A stretch of 64,000 nucleotides of DNA from Mycolicibacterium sp. CBMA 247 (GCF_009729095.1 NZ_VTGX01000003.1:434001-498000), one strand, 5' to 3'; counted from the stretch's first letter, positions 25,837-35,689 are shown. Numbers and translations are program-made. The notes: a model not told the origin generated them from the letters alone.

Positions 25837-26955
25837 TCAGGGTTGGTAGCCGTCGATAAATCCGGTGAGCCCTGATGGTTCGTGCGGGCCGATGGCGATC
25901 TGCTCGACGACACCGATCCCGGTGCGCTCACCCATAGTGGCCTTGACGACGTTCTGCAGGTGAATGGAGGCGAAGTCGGTCGGGACGAAATCGTCGAGAC
26001 GGATGGATTCCCGGCCGATCTCGAATTGCCCGTGATTGGAGCCGTGTCCCCAGCGTGGATGCCAGTAGCCGATCCCGCGCATGCGGAAGGTGAAGAGCTT
26101 CTCCACCTCGATGTGGGTCTCGCCTTCGACCGGATCGGTGAACCACAGGTGAGCCCGCCGGATCTCGCGTCGTCCCGGCTCCCACTCGAGTTCATAGCCG
26201 ATGTCGTAGCACTCGCGCACACCCACCCGGCTGCACGGCGAAGCGCCCGCCGGTATCGGATCCAGAATCTGCGCCGTCTCCAACCACCGGCGGCCATCCT
26301 CGTGTTCATGGAAGGCGTAGTGCGTGAAGCGATCCCCGAAATGCAAAGGTGCCCAGAGCCAGAACACCTGAAACGGCATCGGCTGACGGAGCATAGGCAC
26401 CTGCTCACCGACGGGCCGAACTCCCCAGGAACGGTCACGGGTACCGGGTACCGCACCGGCTTCGACTGTCAGGTCCTCGCCGTCCACACAGATCGTTCCT
26501 TCCCAGGACCCCCACTGAGTGAGCCGGGTGTGATCGGTCAGAACGATGCCTTCGGCCGTACGCCGTTGTTGGCGGGGTTCCTCAATGGCGACGGTGGTGG
26601 CCCGGAAAGTCAGATCGCAGGAGATGCCGTGTTCGTTGGAATCGACGATGTACCGGATGGTGCGGAGCGGTTCGATGACCTCGATACGGAAAGGACCGAT
26701 GGTCGCCGATCGGTCCAGAGGCATGGCACCGGAGGCGAAGATGGAATGTTCCACCCCGTCCTTGACCAGGCTGAAGGCGGCGTCGATGACCCCGCGAACG
26801 GGGTAGTGGCCCATCGCCGCGCCGAAGTAGAACGCGCCGTCGTGCTGGTGACCGTTGAACCAGTAGCGGTCGTAGTGGTTGGGGTCGGCGCTGGCCGGTG
26901 TCGCGACCGGGTCGGCCGAGGCGTGAATAGGGTAGTCGTCGAACGGTGTCAGCAT
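25837..26955 (-). CDS. Lipocalin/AttH-like protein (DUF7064/7065-type)
   Basis: This 372-residue protein has two beta-rich halves, with HYDRYWFNGHQHDGAFYFG near the start, GSWEGTICVDGE and RDRSWGVRP in the middle and FRMRGIGYWHPRWGHG late. This pattern occurs in actinobacterial proteins related to CrtC/AttH hydratases, often beside lipid or terpenoid catabolic genes. No activity is proven for this subfamily, so hydration or binding of a hydrophobic substrate is only a guess. It precedes the oxidoreductase-TetR pair. Confidence 0.6.
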   Translation of the reverse strand: MLTPFDDYPIHASADPVATPASADPNHYDRYWFNGHQHDGAFYFGAAMGHYPVRGVIDAAFSLVKDGVEHSIFASGAMPLDRSATIGPFRIEVIEPLRTIRYIVDSNEHGISCDLTFRATTVAIEEPRQQRRTAEGIVLTDHTRLTQWGSWEGTICVDGEDLTVEAGAVPGTRDRSWGVRPVGEQVPMLRQPMPFQVFWLWAPLHFGDRFTHYAFHEHEDGRRWLETAQILDPIPAGASPCSRVGVRECYDIGYELEWEPGRREIRRAHLWFTDPVEGETHIEVEKLFTFRMRGIGYWHPRWGHGSNHGQFEIGRESIRLDDFVPTDFASIHLQNVVKATMGERTGIGVVEQIAIGPHEPSGLTGFIDGYQP

Positions 26956-26989
26956 CGGGTCAGCTCCTCGTCGCTCACCTAGCGGGTGG

Positions 26990-28030
26990 TCATGCTCCGC
27001 CCGGCTCGTTGATCTTCACCAGCATCTTGCCGATGTTGGCTCCGGTGAACAGTCCGTTGAGTGCGTCGATGCTGGATTCCAGTCCGTCGTAGACGGTTTC
27101 GCGATGCACCAGCAGACCTTGCTGTTCCCAGTTTCGGAGTGCGTCGAAGGCCTCATTGAAGTGTGCCCACTCTTCGAGTGCAATGAAGCCCTGCATCGTC
27201 GATGACGTGGCGAGCAGGTTGACGTAATTGGACGGACCGGGGTGATCGGCGTTGAGATAGCTGGAGATGATGCCGCACATCACCACCCGCGCCTTGTGTG
27301 CAAGCTGGCCCAGGACGGCGTTGAGAATATCGCCGCCGACGTTGTCGAAGTAGACGTTGATCCCGTTCGGGCACTGCTCCTTGAGCGCGGCCGGCAGGTC
27401 ACCGGCTTTGTAGTCGACACAGGCGTCGAAGCCAAAATCCTCGACCACGGCACGGCACTTGTCCGGCCCGCCCGCAATACCGACCACCCGGGCACCGGCG
27501 ATCTTGGCGATCTGGCCTGCCACCGACCCGGTGGCACCCGCCGCGGCCGACACGACGACGGTCTCGCCGGCCTGCGGCTTGCCGACGCCCGTCATTCCGA
27601 AATAGGCCGTCGCACCCGTCGGCCCGTAGATCGACATCACCGCGAGCGGATCGGTGTAGCCGACCACCGGCGTACTGAACAGGTCGTCACGGATGATCGC
27701 ATAATCCTGCAACCCGGTCAGGGTGGTGACAAGGTCGCCGACTTTGTAAGCGTCGCAGCGTGATTCGATGACCTCGCCGATTCCGGCCACCCGGACCACT
27801 TCGCCCAGTTCGAGGGCTGGAAGGTAGCCGGGCTCGCCGTCCAGCCAGGTGCGCGCGGCGGCGTCGATGCCGACATAGGTGGTCCGAAGCAGCGCTTCGC
27901 CCTCCGCGGGCACCGGTGCGGGCGCGGTCACCATCTCGGTGTCGTCGGGGGAGACCAGCCCATTGGGGCGGCGGCGCAACAGGACCTGACGGTTCTGGCG
28001 GTGCGCGGAGTCAGTCATTTTGCTGCTCAT
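26990..28030 (-). CDS. NADP-dependent MDR oxidoreductase (CurA/prostaglandin reductase-like)
   Basis: This 346-residue medium-chain reductase has QNRQVLLRRRPNGLVSP at the start, the nucleotide-binding AAAGATGSVAGQIAKIAGARVVGIAGG, and FDNVGGDILNAVL, as in CurA and leukotriene B4 reductases, which reduce enone double bonds with NADPH. It has no zinc-ligand Cys set. ATG 28030 or ATG 28018 could start it. It is divergent from a TetR gene that probably controls it. Confidence 0.88.
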   Translation of the reverse strand: MSSKMTDSAHRQNRQVLLRRRPNGLVSPDDTEMVTAPAPVPAEGEALLRTTYVGIDAAARTWLDGEPGYLPALELGEVVRVAGIGEVIESRCDAYKVGDLVTTLTGLQDYAIIRDDLFSTPVVGYTDPLAVMSIYGPTGATAYFGMTGVGKPQAGETVVVSAAAGATGSVAGQIAKIAGARVVGIAGGPDKCRAVVEDFGFDACVDYKAGDLPAALKEQCPNGINVYFDNVGGDILNAVLGQLAHKARVVMCGIISSYLNADHPGPSNYVNLLATSSTMQGFIALEEWAHFNEAFDALRNWEQQGLLVHRETVYDGLESSIDALNGLFTGANIGKMLVKINEPGGA

Positions 28031-28062
28031 TTCTGTGGAAGATCGAGATGGTCATCCGAATT

Positions 28063-28093
28063 CTCATATTGATTCTTAGAACTCATATCGATT
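28063..28093. promoter_or_regulatory. Candidate TetR operator with direct repeats
   Basis: CTCATATTGATT (28063-28074) and CTCATATCGATT (28082-28093) repeat 19 bases apart around a small dyad TTCTTAGAA (28073-28081). The site lies in the divergent gap between the oxidoreductase and TetR genes. Confidence 0.45.
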
Positions 28094-28217
28094 ACCGTCA
28101 AGTCCCAGGTTGAAAATGTCTCGCCAGGCGGGAGGACACCGATGAGCCCGGCCTGCGACACCGTGACTCCCAGGCGCGTCACCACCTACGGACCGCGAGA
28201 GAAACGACCGGGATACC

Positions 28218-28898
28218 ATGAGCCCCAATGACTTAACGCCGCGCCGCGGGCGGCCGCCCCGCATCGACCAGAGCGCCATCGTGGCGGCGGTGCGGGAGAT
28301 AGGCAGCGACAACGTCACGATGCGCCGGGTCGCCGAGCACCTCGGTATCAGCCTTCCCGGGCTATACCACCACGTGAAGAACCAGAACGATCTGCTGCGT
28401 TTGGCCGCAGAAAGCGCATTGGTCATGTCACCGCCGCCGCGGTACACCGGCGAGCACTGGGCGACCTGGATGCGCAGTTACGCGTCCTACATCAGGACGG
28501 TGCTGGCGTCGGAGCCGGCGCTGGTGGAGAGGTTCGTCACCGGCGGGGTGCGCGACGACATGGAGATGGAGTGCAACGGCGACGCGGTCGAAGCGCTAGC
28601 CGAGCACGGCCTGTCGCCCGATGACGCAATGGCCGTATGGGCTGCTGTGAGCGCGATGGCGATCGGCAGTGTCACCGAGGCACACCGCGAACACCTGCAC
28701 GCCGAAAGCGGACAGCCGTGGCTCGCGCGGATCTTCAAACTCACGGCAAAACGCTCCGCGTCCGACTATCCGACGTTGCGTGCGATCGCTCAATCCGGTT
28801 ATGACCCATTCAGCGAAGACACCTTCCAACATCGAATGACGATGCTGCTCACCGGCATAGCGGTGCAGTACGGACTTCCGCCGGAACCCACGGACTAG
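28218..28898 (+). CDS. TetR family transcriptional regulator
   Basis: This 226-residue regulator has a basic N-terminal segment (PRRGRPPRID) and a TetR helix-turn-helix (VTMRRVAEHLGISLPGLYHHVKN). The C-terminal part resembles TetR_C group domains. It is divergent from the CurA-like reductase and converges on the reductase-like SDR gene, with which it overlaps by four bases at the 3' ends. It is a likely repressor of the reductase. Confidence 0.88.
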   Translation: MSPNDLTPRRGRPPRIDQSAIVAAVREIGSDNVTMRRVAEHLGISLPGLYHHVKNQNDLLRLAAESALVMSPPPRYTGEHWATWMRSYASYIRTVLASEPALVERFVTGGVRDDMEMECNGDAVEALAEHGLSPDDAMAVWAAVSAMAIGSVTEAHREHLHAESGQPWLARIFKLTAKRSASDYPTLRAIAQSGYDPFSEDTFQHRMTMLLTGIAVQYGLPPEPTD

Positions 28899-29977
28899 CT
28901 ACCAGGCATGCGGTGGACCAGGCCGTCGTCGAGCATCTGCTGGAAGTGGTCGGTGATGGTCTGCTCGACCGGCCGATAGGCCAACCCGAGCTCATTTCGG
29001 CTGCGACTGTTGTCGAACGCCAGCGGGTAGCCCACGTTGCGGTCGACGAACTTTCGCGTCAGCCCGGCAGCCGGAGCGACGGCTTTCACGACCACCTTGG
29101 GTGCGTTCATTCTCGGGAACGGGTAGAACGGGCCGAACCGGCGGCGCAGTACCTTGCCGATGTCCAGGAGGGTCAGAGAGTCGGCGTTGACGATGTAGCG
29201 GCCGTGGGCTTCGGTGGTGAAACCCCCGCGCAGGTGGGCATCGGCGACATCGCGCACGTCCACCACGCCCATGGTCAGCGCCGGGGCCCCAGCCAACATG
29301 GTGCCGTCGATGAACTGCTTCATCGTGCTCAGACTGGCCGAGTCGCTGGCACTGGTCAGGGAAGGTCCGAGCACCAGGCCGGGATGGATGGTGACCATGT
29401 CCCAGCGCTCCTGCGCCTGCTGGTATCGCCAGGCCTCCTGCTCCGCGACGGTCTTGGAGTAGGGGTACGGCTGGTGGTCGACACTGCTGGTGGTGTTCCA
29501 GTACTCCTCGGTGAACGCACCGCCGGGGACGTCCCGTGATTCACGGGCATCGCCGTAGATCGCGACCACACTGCTGGTCAGCACCACGCGCTTGACACTC
29601 TCCGTGCGGTTGACCGAGTCCAGCACGTTCCGGGTTCCCTCGAGCGCCGGGCGGATCAGCGCCTCCTGCGCATCCTTGAAGCCAGAGAGCAGGAATGGCG
29701 ATGCGGTGTGCATGACGAGCTGACACCCGTCCATGGCCTCATCGAAGCTGCCGGGTTCGAGCAGGTCCGCCTTGAAGAGGCTCAGCCGACCGGGATGGTC
29801 GGCTGAAAGTTTGTGCAGATGCTCCAGTCCGGAGGTCTTCTGCGGGTTGCGCACCGTGCCGTGGACGGTGTGTCCGGCTTCAAGTAGCGACCGGACGATC
29901 CAGCTGCCGATGTAGCCGCTGGCGCCCGTCACGAGTACCGGCGCGTCCGGGTCGATCGGTGTCCGGGATGTGCTCAT
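28895..29977 (-). CDS. NAD-dependent epimerase/dihydroflavonol reductase-like extended SDR
   Basis: This 360-residue extended SDR has the N-terminal TGASGYIGSWIVRSLLEAG, the DVRDVADAH segment and catalytic Tyr-Lys in YPYSKTVAE (YxxxK), with Ser in VVLTSSVVA. It groups with dihydroflavonol-4-reductase and 3-beta-HSD-like enzymes that reduce or oxidise keto groups with NAD(P). The substrate is unknown. The start ATG 29977 is followed by a short disordered segment before the Rossmann fold. Confidence 0.85.
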   Translation of the reverse strand: MSTSRTPIDPDAPVLVTGASGYIGSWIVRSLLEAGHTVHGTVRNPQKTSGLEHLHKLSADHPGRLSLFKADLLEPGSFDEAMDGCQLVMHTASPFLLSGFKDAQEALIRPALEGTRNVLDSVNRTESVKRVVLTSSVVAIYGDARESRDVPGGAFTEEYWNTTSSVDHQPYPYSKTVAEQEAWRYQQAQERWDMVTIHPGLVLGPSLTSASDSASLSTMKQFIDGTMLAGAPALTMGVVDVRDVADAHLRGGFTTEAHGRYIVNADSLTLLDIGKVLRRRFGPFYPFPRMNAPKVVVKAVAPAAGLTRKFVDRNVGYPLAFDNSRSRNELGLAYRPVEQTITDHFQQMLDDGLVHRMPGS

Positions 29978-30097
29978 GCGGGGTTCCTCTCGTACGGGTC
30001 AACCTCGAGCATATGGATCGCCGGATCCGGCACGCTGAACCAGATGCCGGCGTCGACGACATGACGGCCGCTGCCGTGCTGGTTCAGGCCTGGCGGA

Positions 30098-30673
30098 CTA
30101 TGCGATGCCGAGGGCAGCAGCGGTGAAGCGCCACAGTGTTTGTGCGGCTTGGTCGGTGTCAGGTGCTGGGGTGACTCGGAGTTGTTGTGCGATGCCGTGG
30201 CGCAGGCCGCCGATGACGTAAGCGCCGGCGCTGTCGGGATCCAGGTCGGCCGGGAGTTGACCCAGATGCTGCCCGTGGCGGATGTTGGCGGCGGCGTTGT
30301 CGATGAGGTCGTGAATGTAGGCGGCTTCGAGTTCGGTCAGCTGCGGGTCGCTGGCGGTGCGGTTGAGCAAGATCGGCGCCAGTGGCTCGGAGAGGTGGTA
30401 GGCGACAAAGCGGTGAGTGCGGTCGCGTTCGCGAGTGGCCCAGTCGCCGGTGGGCAGGTGAGCATCGGCTATGGCGTGCCGCAGACCGTCGTAGAAGCCG
30501 TCATAGATCGCTGCCAGGAGACCGCTTTTCGATCCGAAGTGGTGGTAGAGAGCGCCGGTGCTGAGCCCGGCACGGCGGGTCAGCCCGCTCAGTTCGATGA
30601 CACCGTTTCCGTGTACGAGTTCGTTGCGGGCGGCGTCGAGTAGTTGTTGACGTCCGATCGGGGCCCGTGCCAT
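30098..30673 (-). CDS. TetR family transcriptional regulator
   Basis: This 191-residue regulator has a TetR DNA-binding domain (LTRRAGLSTGALYHHFGSKSGL) followed by a ligand domain. ATG 30671-30673 is the start. It is divergent from the dioxygenase gene, with a 5-8-5 dyad in the gap overlapping the likely promoter, so it probably represses that gene. Confidence 0.88.
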   Translation of the reverse strand: MARAPIGRQQLLDAARNELVHGNGVIELSGLTRRAGLSTGALYHHFGSKSGLLAAIYDGFYDGLRHAIADAHLPTGDWATRERDRTHRFVAYHLSEPLAPILLNRTASDPQLTELEAAYIHDLIDNAAANIRHGQHLGQLPADLDPDSAGAYVIGGLRHGIAQQLRVTPAPDTDQAAQTLWRFTAAALGIA

Positions 30674-30683
30674 AGTCCAAACA

Positions 30684-30701
30684 ATAACCGAAGTCAGTTA
30701 T
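30684..30701. promoter_or_regulatory. Candidate TetR operator (ATAAC-N8-GTTAT)
   Basis: ATAAC (30684-30688) and GTTAT (30697-30701) are perfect inverted arms, with flanking AAAC and GTTT extending the symmetry imperfectly. It lies between the divergent TetR and dioxygenase genes. Confidence 0.6.
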
Positions 30702-30720
30702 GTTTAGGTTAGGGGCGGCA

Positions 30721-31575
30721 ATGAACACTGAAGTGTCATCGCTGGCGCAGTTGGCTGGTGACCTGGCCGGCACGTATCAGCGGACCCGCAGCAGTGGTGA
30801 GCAGGTCGACCCGACAGTGGCCGATGAAGATCTGGCGGCGGTGCTACGCGACGGCTATGTGATCCTGCCTGATCTGCTCACCGCAGCCGAACTCGACGCG
30901 ATTCGGGGAGCTGTTGGTCCGCTGCTGGATCGGCTGGGCCGCAACGGGTTCGAAGGTCATACCACCCAGCGGGTGTACAGCGTGTTCAACAAGACCCGTA
31001 GCTGTGACCGGATCGCTGACCATCCGCGCGTACTGGCGCTCCTGGACCGGCTCTTCATGCCCAACTACCTGTTGTCGATGTTGCAGGTGATCAACATCCT
31101 GCCGGGGGAGCAGGCGCAGCTGTTGCATACCGACGATGGCTTCTACCCGCTGCCCAGACCCCGAAAAGCGTTGGGCGCAGCCACGATCTGGGCGATCGAC
31201 GAGTTCACCGCCGACAACGGCGCCACCGACATCGTCGCAGGCAGCCACCAGTGGGGAGTCCGGCTGCCCGAGCCCGCCGAACGCGAACCGGTGGTGATGA
31301 GCGCCGGGTCGTGTGTGTTCTTTCTCGGGACCTTGTGGCACGGCGGAGGCGCCAACCGAACCGCGAACGCACGTCTGGCGGTTACGGCGCAGTACTGCGA
31401 GCCCTGGCTGCGCCCGCAGGAGGCGTTCACCTTGTCGATGACACGCGACACGGTGCGCACGGTGTCCGAGGACATCCGCCGCATGCTCGGCTACAGCATC
31501 CACCCACCGTTCGTTGGCCAGGTCGATGGCATGCATCCCAAGCGGTTGCTCGAAGCGGGCGCCCAGTCCGTCTGA
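30721..31575 (+). CDS. Phytanoyl-CoA dioxygenase (PhyH)-like Fe(II)/2-oxoglutarate oxygenase
   Basis: This 284-residue oxygenase has a double-stranded beta-helix core with the iron-binding HTDDG (His and Asp), the distal His in LWHGGGANRT and the Arg that binds 2-oxoglutarate. PhyH members hydroxylate acyl-CoAs or small metabolites. I chose ATG 30721 after GGGGCGG over the ATG at 30700, which lies inside the operator. Control by the divergent TetR gene is likely. The substrate is unknown. Confidence 0.82.
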   Translation: MNTEVSSLAQLAGDLAGTYQRTRSSGEQVDPTVADEDLAAVLRDGYVILPDLLTAAELDAIRGAVGPLLDRLGRNGFEGHTTQRVYSVFNKTRSCDRIADHPRVLALLDRLFMPNYLLSMLQVINILPGEQAQLLHTDDGFYPLPRPRKALGAATIWAIDEFTADNGATDIVAGSHQWGVRLPEPAEREPVVMSAGSCVFFLGTLWHGGGANRTANARLAVTAQYCEPWLRPQEAFTLSMTRDTVRTVSEDIRRMLGYSIHPPFVGQVDGMHPKRLLEAGAQSV

Positions 31576-31616
31576 CGTGAGTCTGACTCCACCCCGTCGA
31601 CTGGCGAATCCCAGTT

Positions 31617-32444
31617 TCAGGCAACGCCATTCCAGAAGTCGACGAGCACCTTCGTCAGCTCCTCGGGCTTCTCCTCGTTCGGTGTGTGGCCGGCCCCCGC
31701 GATGATCTCGAACTTCACGCCGAGCCGTGCGGCGGCGTCGGCCTGGGCGTCCAACGGAACCATGTCGTTCTCACCTGCGGCGACGAGGATCGGCAGGCCG
31801 GTTGCGGCGAGCTCCTCGACGCGGTCCGGTTCGGTGCTCATGGTGAGGGCGATGCCGGCGATGTTGGCGGTCTTGGTGGCCATGATGCGGCCCCGCAGGA
31901 ACTCCTTGACCGGTGCCGGGAAGATCTCCTCGAAGGCCCCGAACATGGCCTGCCACAGGGCTTCGTTGCCGCCCGCCCACAGCAGTTCCGGGATCTGGCC
32001 GATGTCCACGGCCATGCCCAGGTTCTGCCCACTCGGCGGCGAATCGAGGATCACGTAGTCCAGGAAGCGCCCCGGGTCGTTCAGCACGGCGGCCCGAGTA
32101 ACGAGCCCGCCGAAGCTGTGGCCGAGGAGGTGGATCTTCTCATCGGGCGCGACCTTGTCGAGCACCTCGGCGAGGTCGAGGGCGAATTTGGCAATCGTGT
32201 ACTCGCTGACCGCATTCCGGCCGTCCGGACCGTCCGAGTCGTACTGGCCGAGCTGTGAGTACGAGATCAGGCGGTAGCCGGCGGCGGTGACGAACGGCGC
32301 CATTGGGAGGAAGTCCTCCCGGGAGCCGGTGAATCCGGGGACCATGACGACGGTGCCCTTGGCCTCCGTACCGGCTTCGGGTGTCGACTCGAAGTAGGAA
32401 AGCTCGCCGCGCGAGATCCGGACGCGGGACAGACTGACGGTCAT
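31617..32444 (-). CDS. Alpha/beta hydrolase
   Basis: This 275-residue hydrolase has VPGFTGSREDF as the oxyanion region, nucleophile Ser in GHSFGGLVTR (about residue 109), acid Asp in GENDMVPLD and His in GAGHTPNEEKP. Its start overlaps the PAP2 gene's stop (ATGA), placing it third in a GH3-PAP2-hydrolase operon. It may be an esterase or lipase acting on a glycolipid or glycoside product, which is inference from context. Confidence 0.83.
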   Translation of the reverse strand: MTVSLSRVRISRGELSYFESTPEAGTEAKGTVVMVPGFTGSREDFLPMAPFVTAAGYRLISYSQLGQYDSDGPDGRNAVSEYTIAKFALDLAEVLDKVAPDEKIHLLGHSFGGLVTRAAVLNDPGRFLDYVILDSPPSGQNLGMAVDIGQIPELLWAGGNEALWQAMFGAFEEIFPAPVKEFLRGRIMATKTANIAGIALTMSTEPDRVEELAATGLPILVAAGENDMVPLDAQADAAARLGVKFEIIAGAGHTPNEEKPEELTKVLVDFWNGVA

Positions 32445-33160
32445 GTTGCGGTCTCCTTGTTGGGATTGACGGGGTTGGGGTCCACCGGCTTTTCAGCCGA
32501 GAGGTAGGGAGTCATCAGCCACCACAGCACGAGTGTGGTGCCGCCCCCGAGGAGCAGGCCGCCGATGGTGTCGGAGAGCCAGTGGGCCCCGAGATAGGTG
32601 CGGTCCCAGACGATTAGCGCGGTGGCGGCCACGGCGAGTGTGACGCCGAGCCGCCTGCGGCCCGCGATGGTCAGCACCGCGACCAACATGATCGCGGTGC
32701 TGACCACGAACACCATGTGACCGGAGGGGAAGGACCCGTGATCCACCCTGACGAGTGGGTCCAGCGGTCGGGGCCGGTCGACGATCTTCTTCGTGACCTG
32801 GGCGACGACAGTGGTCGCCACAGTTCCGATCGCCAGGAACATCGCCGCGTGCGGCCGCCCGCGGTACACGAACACGCCGACCAGCGCCAGGAGGATCACG
32901 ATGCCGCCGACCGGCCCGCCCACGAAGTCGACGATCTTGGCGAATGCGGTGAGCGTGCCGTCGCGGCTGCCCTCCATTGTCTGTCGCCAAGAGTCGTCCA
33001 TGCCCTGCCACGGCGGCGCGAGCACGTTCGACGCGATGATCGCCGCCTCGACGACACCGAGGGCCAGTAGGATGACGCCCGAGATCAACAGCCCCGGAGG
33101 TCGTGCGGCGACGGGCTTCGAATTGCTCCGGGCCGCCTCTGCTGGATGCTCCAGGCTCAT
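32441..33160 (-). CDS. PAP2-family phosphatase, integral membrane
   Basis: This 239-residue protein has about six helices and the PAP2 motifs KKIVDRPRP (motif 1), FPSGH (motif 2) and RTYLGAHWLSD (motif 3, His nucleophile). The family removes phosphate from lipid phosphates such as phosphatidic acid or polyprenyl diphosphates. ATG 33158-33160 gives ATGA overlaps with the glucosidase upstream and the hydrolase downstream. The longer frame is antisense-like and was not used. Confidence 0.87.
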   Translation of the reverse strand: MSLEHPAEAARSNSKPVAARPPGLLISGVILLALGVVEAAIIASNVLAPPWQGMDDSWRQTMEGSRDGTLTAFAKIVDFVGGPVGGIVILLALVGVFVYRGRPHAAMFLAIGTVATTVVAQVTKKIVDRPRPLDPLVRVDHGSFPSGHMVFVVSTAIMLVAVLTIAGRRRLGVTLAVAATALIVWDRTYLGAHWLSDTIGGLLLGGGTTLVLWWLMTPYLSAEKPVDPNPVNPNKETAT

Positions 33161-35619
33161 GCAGCCGAGTCCTTCAGTGCTATCTGAGTCGTCAGCCGAC
33201 GATCGGCAGCCGATCGTGCCGCGACCAGCGTCCGGGAACCGTCGGCGACCCGCCACGCTGCAGCCGACTCGTCCCAGCGGGCCAGGGTTCTGCGGTCCAC
33301 GGTGATTTGCGCGGTCGCTGATTCGCCCGCGCGGACGATTACGGAGGCGAAACCGATGAGCCGCAGCGGGTCGTTCCCGCCGGTGCCCTCGCCGCCGAGG
33401 TAGAGCTGGATGACCTCGCGTCCGGTGCGCACCCCGGTGTTGCGGACGGACACTTGGACCGTCACCGCACCTGATTCGGTCTCTGCGGCGGTGATTTCCT
33501 CATAGGACCACGTGCTGTAGCCGAGACCGTGCCCGAACGGAAAGGCCGGGGCGATCGAGGCCATCTCATAGGCGCGATACCCGAACATCGAGCCCTCGGC
33601 GTAGTCGATGACGCCGTCGACAGGCCGCGTCGAGCGCACCGGCGCGTCGGCGCCGACTGCGGGGAAGGTCGTGGGCAGCCGACCGCCGGGCTCGACAATG
33701 CCGGTCAACGCGTCGGCGATCGCATGGCCGCCCTCCTGGCCCGGCAGCCAAGCCCACAGCACCGCGGCGACCTCATCGCGCCAGGGCATCTCGACCGGCG
33801 CACCGGCGTTGACGATCACGACGGTCTTCGGGTTCACCGCAGCCACCGCAGATACGAGCTCGTTCTGCCGGCCGGGCAGCCGCAGGTCGGCGCGGTCGAA
33901 ACCTTCGCTTTCAACCTCGTCCGTGGTGCCGACGAACACCAGCGCTACCTCGGCGTTCCGCGCGGCCTCGACGGCAGCGGCGAACGCGTCATCCGAAGCC
34001 GCGCCCGGCGGCTGGTGGTTCAGGCCGAACATCGCCATCGGGAAGTCCGGCAGGGCCACCCGCATCTCGACACCGACCGTACCGGCCATGAGTTCTGCCG
34101 AGACACGGTGTTCCGGCGGCTTGACGAGATTCTCGATCAGATCGTTGTCGGCGCTGGTGAGGGTGATCGCGTGTGGCTCGGCCGCGCCGATCCTCAGCGA
34201 GTACTGCCCAGGTCCCGACACCGAGAACTGGTGCGTGCCAGCTTCGTTCACGGTCATCTCGGTCCGCATCCGGACTTCGGAAGTCCCCGCCGGGAGAGTG
34301 CCCATGAACACCAGCCGGGACGCGAGCCGACGCTCGGTACCTAGAAGGGCGCCTTCTGCGGAAACGAAGTCGACGCGGAAACCCTGTTCGCCCGTCTCCG
34401 GGTCGCGGGCGACCTCCGCCGAAATGGCGGGAAGGATGCGCTGCGTCGAAACGCCTTCCTGGTAGTCGATTTCGACCGAGTCGCCGAACGCCTCGCGCAG
34501 CCCGGCCAGTGGACTGTTCACATGCGCGGGGTTGACGTGCGCGGAACCCCCGCCCTGAGCGGTCAGCAGCGCCGCGTTGGGACCGAGGACGGCCATGCGG
34601 TTCATCGACCCGGCGACCAATGGCAGGACGCCGCCGTCGTTGCGCAACACGACCATTGCGCGCGCCGCGATGTCACGCAGCTGCTCGCGCGCGTCGGCCG
34701 GGGTGGTCGACGGGGCGGGGACCGCGAAGCCGTCCAGGTAGCCCGTGCGAGCGGCGAGCCGAAGCACGCGCAGCACCTTGTCGTCGATGACGCTCTCGGC
34801 GACCTCGCCTGCCCTGACCGCGGCGACGAGCGCCTCGTTCCATGGGCCCTGCGGCCCGGGCATCGCCACGTCGAGTCCCGCATTCGCGGACGCGGCCGTG
34901 GAGCGTGTGGCGAACCAGTCGGACACGACCGCACCGTCGAAGCCCAGCTCACCCTTGAGGACTTCGGAGAGCAGTCGCCGGTTATCGGTCAGGCTCGTTC
35001 CATTGACAGAGTTGTACGACGCCATGACGGACCAGGCACCCGCGCGCACTCCAGCCTCGAAAGGCGCCAGATAGACCTCTCGCAGGGCTTTCTCGGAGAT
35101 CCTCGCGTCATACGTCATGCGGTCGGTCTCGGACTCGTTCCCGATGTAGTGCTTGATGGTCACGGCCACGCCATTGGACTGAACGCCCGAGACGAACCCT
35201 GCAACGATCGCGGCGGTCAGCAGCGGGTCTTCGGAGTAGCACTCGAAGTGCCGCCCGCCGAGCGGTGAGCGGTGGATGTTGATGTTCGGGGCGAGGAGCC
35301 AAGCAATGCCCTTGTCCCGGGCCTGGGCGCCCATGAGGGCTCCCGCTCGCTTGACCTGCCCCGGGTCCCAGGTGGCGGACAGTGCCGAGGGGTTCGGGAA
35401 CAGAAGGCTGGTGTCCCGTTCGTCCCAGGTCGTGCCGCGGACACCGTTGGGGCCGTCCGAGAGGAGGACCTTTTGCAGACCGATCTTCTCGATCGCGTTG
35501 AGGGACCAGAAGTCCGCTCCGGTCAGCAGGCCGATCTTCTCCTCCAGAGTCAGTTCTTCCAGGAGGCTTCCCAATTTCTTCTCGTCCACCGCAGACGCGT
35601 TCTCTCGGGGGGCGTTCAC
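33157..35619 (-). CDS. Glycoside hydrolase family 3 beta-glucosidase with PA14-like insert
   Basis: This 820-residue GH3 enzyme has an N-terminal TIM barrel with LSDGPNGVRG and nucleophile Asp in AVVSDWFA (about residue 234), a second alpha/beta domain (VVIVNAGAPVEMPW), an inserted PA14-like region (about 400-520), and a C-terminal fibronectin-like domain. No signal peptide is seen, so it is probably cytosolic. GTG 35617-35619 follows GAAGGAG. It is first in a three-gene coupled operon and divergent from a TetR gene with a dyad between them. Confidence 0.88.
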   Translation of the reverse strand: MNAPRENASAVDEKKLGSLLEELTLEEKIGLLTGADFWSLNAIEKIGLQKVLLSDGPNGVRGTTWDERDTSLLFPNPSALSATWDPGQVKRAGALMGAQARDKGIAWLLAPNINIHRSPLGGRHFECYSEDPLLTAAIVAGFVSGVQSNGVAVTIKHYIGNESETDRMTYDARISEKALREVYLAPFEAGVRAGAWSVMASYNSVNGTSLTDNRRLLSEVLKGELGFDGAVVSDWFATRSTAASANAGLDVAMPGPQGPWNEALVAAVRAGEVAESVIDDKVLRVLRLAARTGYLDGFAVPAPSTTPADAREQLRDIAARAMVVLRNDGGVLPLVAGSMNRMAVLGPNAALLTAQGGGSAHVNPAHVNSPLAGLREAFGDSVEIDYQEGVSTQRILPAISAEVARDPETGEQGFRVDFVSAEGALLGTERRLASRLVFMGTLPAGTSEVRMRTEMTVNEAGTHQFSVSGPGQYSLRIGAAEPHAITLTSADNDLIENLVKPPEHRVSAELMAGTVGVEMRVALPDFPMAMFGLNHQPPGAASDDAFAAAVEAARNAEVALVFVGTTDEVESEGFDRADLRLPGRQNELVSAVAAVNPKTVVIVNAGAPVEMPWRDEVAAVLWAWLPGQEGGHAIADALTGIVEPGGRLPTTFPAVGADAPVRSTRPVDGVIDYAEGSMFGYRAYEMASIAPAFPFGHGLGYSTWSYEEITAAETESGAVTVQVSVRNTGVRTGREVIQLYLGGEGTGGNDPLRLIGFASVIVRAGESATAQITVDRRTLARWDESAAAWRVADGSRTLVAARSAADRRLTTQIALKDSAA

Positions 35620-35689
35620 AGTCGACACTCCTTCGTACCGTCTCGCCAGCCGAGTCCATTCGGCCGCTGGAGTCGAGAGTAGACGCAAA